From Flavobacteriaceae bacterium (lineage in GTDB: Bacteria; Bacteroidota; Bacteroidia; Flavobacteriales; Flavobacteriaceae): a stretch of 7,551 bases of DNA. Location: assembly GCA_013214425.1 (NCBI GenBank), contig JABSPN010000015.1:12139-19689 (forward strand), in the 5' to 3' direction. The translations under genes were made by a program, and so were the position numbers. Shown piece by piece: positions 4,580 to 7,551 of this stretch (its first letter is position 1; each line of letters starts with the position of its first letter). The notes beneath the pieces were generated by a model, which was given only the letters and a program-made list of their open reading frames with translations, did not search any database and was not told the origin of the DNA.

Positions 4580-7285
4580 TTATTCGTCATCTTCCTTTTT
4601 CTTTTTGCCCCCTAAAAGCCCTCCTAAAACATCTCCAACATTAGGTTTGTCTTTATGGGTATTCGTAGAATCTTCGTCTTTATCATTCTTATTGCTATTA
4701 CCAAAGATATCTCCTAGAATTTCATCAAATGCATTATTCTTAGTGTCTGTAGAATCACCATCTTTTTTATTACTCCCGAAAATTTTATCCAATAATCCCC
4801 CGCCAGGATTTTCAAAAAGTTTTTGTTTTTGATAGTCAATCAGTTGTTTCGTCAGATTTGTTACAGATTGTTTTAAATCCGTTTTTAAAAATGGCTCTGT
4901 AGAAGTCCCGGTTATATTTGCCACTACTGGCACAGTCATCTTTTCTATTTCAGGATCATTTAGCTTACTTAGCAAGTTACTCACATCACTTCCCAGGTAT
5001 TTTGCAGGTACATGAAACGTCGCATCATAATCTATTGATTGATCAAAACCGTGAGCTCCTCCTACTTCAATATCGATGTCTTCATACTTGAGTTTAAAAG
5101 GGTTGACCGTTACTTTTCCATCATCAAAAGCTAATCGAGTTTTTAAATCTTTTAGATCAAGCTTTTTCCAATCAATAAAGTTTAATTCTCCCCCTATTTT
5201 TTGGAAGATTGCCGCTTGTTTTGGTAAAATCTTAGCGGTCAAAATTTCGGTTAAAGCCTCTCCAGTTAATGAGTTTAAATCTGGCGCAAAATTATCATCC
5301 AGATTTCCTTTTAACTTAAGATTGGAATTCAGTTTTCCATCTAAAGCTTTCGCTATAGGTGTTAGTCCTTGAAAAAGATCCAGAGCTTTAAACGATTTTG
5401 AAATATCAAATTGATCGATAGCTAAATCCATCTCAAAAGTTGGATATTCTTGTTTGGTAGAAACATTTCCGCTAAAATTCAAGCTACCATCAAATAGTTC
5501 CGTAGACATGTTACTCAAAGCCACTGTTTCATTTCTTATCACTAAGTCTCCCACTACATTTTTCAGGAGTAAATTGTCATATTCAACAGTTTTTACATCA
5601 GCGCTCATTTTAACATCAAGAACAGCTGGAATATTTAAAGCATCTCCTGTTGCTGTTGCTGTTGTTTTTGTATCAGCCGAAACATCACTATCATCTGCCT
5701 GATCAACCATAAAATCATTGACAGCAAAATAATTTGAATTGAGCTTAAAATCTCCTTTCAATTCTTTATTATTAAACAAAAACCCGAGTAAGTTTTCAAT
5801 AGTACCTGTGATGTTCATATCACTCTTCCCTGTGGTCGCTACAAACTCATTTAATAAAATTTTCTGATTACTAAAATTGACTTTCACATTGGAAATGTGA
5901 ATCGGATTTACAATATCCTTTGAGAAATGAATAAAATCTGTAATGGAAAAATCACCTTCATTCCAAATCTCTTGATAAGTCTCTTTTTCAACCGACTCCC
6001 TATCAAAATGAACATTCAGGTTGGCGGTTAACACACCTTCTAATTCATTTTCCATCTCAATAGGGTAAGCTTTAGATAAATTACCCAGATTCAACACTCC
6101 ATCTAAATGGGAATCGACAAGGGGATTTGTAGTTAAGTGTTTGATCGTACTCTTGGCAGTAAACGCATCTTGATCGATCTTAAATGACAATGTATTAATA
6201 TCGAGGTGATTACCGTTTTTTCCCCCTGAAGTATTGGCTAAGGTCATTTTAAGATTAATATTTTCGATACGTTTTGGCAACTCCGGATATTGGACTGAAG
6301 CATTTTCAGAAACAATATCAACTACAAACTTCGGAATGCTTGTATCATCCATAATTCCTTTTACAAAACCTGACACTTCAAAATTTCCATTAGTATCAAC
6401 TTTATCGACATTTCCTGAATAAACGGACGGAATTAACGCAATAAAATTCTTAAAAGTCGTACTAGGAGTTTTGAAGTATATATCAAGCTCATTATTTTCT
6501 TCATTTTGCTTAAAAAAACCATCAAAGACCATCTCCATACGATTAATCAACAGCTTGTTCTCTTTAAAAGTATATTTCCCATTCTTATTGTCAATATTTA
6601 TTACAGCATCAAGGTTCACATTGTAATTTGTCAGATAATTGACATTGCTGTGATCTAAGGATAGTAACATTGAAGTTTCAGTATCTAAATCGACCACATC
6701 ATTAGCTAAATCTCCAGTTCCTAAATGATTAAAATCTTTGATTAACAAATGTGTACCTGTTGCTTCGTCTCTATAGTCAATATCTGTATTTAAAATACTA
6801 TATTCTGTCACACTTAATTGAAGATTTGTATCTGATTTTTCTCCTGAAGTTGATTCCGTTTTTGACATCTCAGATTCCTTAGCAATATGAAAATTATTCA
6901 CATGTTCTTTATTAGTGATCAAATTTATTTTGATTCCGTTGATCTTAAATGCATCAATAATAACTTTATCCTTCCCTAACTTCGTTAATTGTTTTAGAGA
7001 CATTTTAGCCTGAATGTCATCAGCAAAAAATAAGGTATCCCCTAAAAAAGGTTCCTTATTGATCACTTGCAATCCTCTAATATTGATACTAGCATTGGGA
7101 AATTTTTTAATAAAATTCAGATCAACCTCAGCAAAATCGACATCAGCATTTACTTTTTTATTGATCTCTGTTTTTATGTATTCCTCTATCTTTCCTTTAA
7201 ATAAAAATGGTGCTGCTACTAAAGACACAATAACAACTAAAAATAAAATTAGAGTGATTTTAAAAATTTTCTTAACCTTCTTCAT
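4580..7285 (-). CDS. AsmA-like family protein (large, inner-membrane anchored, periplasmic)
   Basis: The protein has 901 residues when started at the ATG 7283-7285. That start gives MKKVKKIFKITLILFLVVIV, a positively charged tip directly followed by one membrane helix (about 9-29). A TTG at 7300 would add five residues in the same frame but is less likely. The part after the helix (FKGKIEEYIKTEINKKVNADVDFAEVDL ... FPNASINIRGLQVINKEPF) is the typical AsmA N-terminal domain as found in Bacteroidota. The middle is a long beta-rich region. A second conserved AsmA-like block spans about 575-760 (DGSLNFSGNV ... LTGEAL ... FDDGKVTVNPFKLKYEDI). AsmA-like proteins are anchored in the inner membrane with a large periplasmic part, belong to the wider group of bridge-like lipid-transfer proteins, and are linked to outer-membrane assembly and lipid balance; this role is inferred from family. 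A low-complexity tail (about 825-901) repeats short hydrophobic Gly-Leu/Ile-Phe patches (GLLDKIFG, EILGDIFG, DVLGGLLGG) between charged linkers. The gene follows the VUT-type transporter gene after 44 bases, possibly in one transcript. Confidence 0.9.
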   Translation of the reverse strand: MKKVKKIFKITLILFLVVIVSLVAAPFLFKGKIEEYIKTEINKKVNADVDFAEVDLNFIKKFPNASINIRGLQVINKEPFLGDTLFFADDIQAKMSLKQLTKLGKDKVIIDAFKINGIKINLITNKEHVNNFHIAKESEMSKTESTSGEKSDTNLQLSVTEYSILNTDIDYRDEATGTHLLIKDFNHLGTGDLANDVVDLDTETSMLLSLDHSNVNYLTNYNVNLDAVINIDNKNGKYTFKENKLLINRMEMVFDGFFKQNEENNELDIYFKTPSTTFKNFIALIPSVYSGNVDKVDTNGNFEVSGFVKGIMDDTSIPKFVVDIVSENASVQYPELPKRIENINLKMTLANTSGGKNGNHLDINTLSFKIDQDAFTAKSTIKHLTTNPLVDSHLDGVLNLGNLSKAYPIEMENELEGVLTANLNVHFDRESVEKETYQEIWNEGDFSITDFIHFSKDIVNPIHISNVKVNFSNQKILLNEFVATTGKSDMNITGTIENLLGFLFNNKELKGDFKLNSNYFAVNDFMVDQADDSDVSADTKTTATATGDALNIPAVLDVKMSADVKTVEYDNLLLKNVVGDLVIRNETVALSNMSTELFDGSLNFSGNVSTKQEYPTFEMDLAIDQFDISKSFKALDLFQGLTPIAKALDGKLNSNLKLKGNLDDNFAPDLNSLTGEALTEILTAKILPKQAAIFQKIGGELNFIDWKKLDLKDLKTRLAFDDGKVTVNPFKLKYEDIDIEVGGAHGFDQSIDYDATFHVPAKYLGSDVSNLLSKLNDPEIEKMTVPVVANITGTSTEPFLKTDLKQSVTNLTKQLIDYQKQKLFENPGGGLLDKIFGSNKKDGDSTDTKNNAFDEILGDIFGNSNKNDKDEDSTNTHKDKPNVGDVLGGLLGGKKKKEDDE

Positions 7286-7329
7286 AACAAGTACATTCAA
7301 CTAGACCTGATTATTAAATTTATCTATTT

Positions 7330-7551
7330 TCAATAGTCTAGTTTTAATTCTTCGCCAAATTTCAAGTTAAAACGTTTTCTGAATAAATAGGTAGCCAGAT
7401 ACAGTAAAGGTGTGTCTAGAGCTGCTACCAAAACTTTAAAAATAAATCCACTAAAAAACAACCCTGGAAACAAGTCCCAGCCAATTTCTCCCCAGGTACA
7501 TAACAACAAAAGCACAGTAGCTGGATCAAGAAATTGTGAGCTGAATGTAGA
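7330..7551 (-). CDS. Queuosine-precursor transporter family (YhhQ/VUT, DUF165) C-terminal part, 5' end outside window
   Basis: The frame is open to the right edge, so 73 C-terminal residues are visible. The GTG at 7515 is not the real start: the frame continues upstream as STFSSQFLDPAT without a stop. The sequence shows the C-terminal signature of the YhhQ/VUT family: FLDPAT, then TWGEIGWDLFPGLF, then FKVLVAALDTPLLYLATY (a membrane segment) and the basic tail FRKRFNLKFGEELKLDY. Members of this inner-membrane family take up queuine-type precursors for the queuosine modification of tRNA; the exact substrate cannot be judged from this fragment. It lies 44 bases upstream of the AsmA-like gene on the same strand. 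Confidence 0.87.
   Translation of the reverse strand, partial: STFSSQFLDPATVLLLLCTWGEIGWDLFPGLFFSGFIFKVLVAALDTPLLYLATYLFRKRFNLKFGEELKLDY

Noticed and set aside
5640..5680. Run of CTGTTG-like triplets inside the AsmA-like gene
   Set aside because: It encodes a short Thr/Ala linker (TTATATGDA) in frame; it is too short to call a microsatellite and causes no frameshift.
7286..7300. TTG start at 7300 for the AsmA-like protein
   Set aside because: The ATG at 7285 gives the usual charged N-terminus directly before the membrane helix; the five extra residues from TTG add nothing recognisable.
4605..7304. Several plus-strand frames of 62-98 codons opposite the AsmA-like gene
   Set aside because: All lie within the conserved AsmA-like coding region on the opposite strand and show Ser/Phe/Leu-rich shadow composition.

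Overview
The window looks like chromosomal DNA from a marine-type member of the Bacteroidota, most likely the Flavobacteriia. It is AT-rich, and every recognisable product matches a protein family in a form typical of flavobacteria: an OmpA/PD40 outer-membrane protein, a bacterial GH3-like enzyme, a DUF2797 protein, a LysE-type exporter, a large AsmA-like protein and a YhhQ/VUT-type transporter. No rRNA, tRNA, CRISPR array, insertion sequence or phage gene was seen. No stretch longer than about 100 bases lacks a gene.

Layout from left to right. Bases 1-1416 (minus strand) hold the N-terminal 472 codons of a secreted or outer-membrane protein with a PD40 beta-propeller, a carboxypeptidase-regulatory-like domain and the beginning of an OmpA peptidoglycan-binding domain; the gene runs off the left edge. 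Bases 1506-2956 (minus) are a GH3-family adenylate-forming enzyme gene split into two reading frames by what looks like a small frameshifting deletion. Divergent to it, with only 41 bases between, is an intact DUF2797 gene (2998-3792, plus). It converges on a LysE-family exporter (3840-4487, minus). Upstream of that on the minus strand are a long AsmA-like protein (4580-7285) and the C-terminal end of a queuosine-precursor-type transporter (7330 to the right edge).

The genes do not form one obvious pathway. The right half reads as a same-strand run (transporter, AsmA-like protein, LysE exporter) devoted to the cell envelope and membrane transport. The left half holds a broken GH3 enzyme next to an envelope-anchoring OmpA protein. 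The most notable observation is the GH3 disruption: both halves retain well-conserved enzyme motifs, the junction carries a short sequence readable as both sides of the missing segment, and an accidental TTGA stop/start overlap joins the two frames. I found no convincing new multi-gene system; the other findings are modest and concern protein architecture and regulatory sequence.
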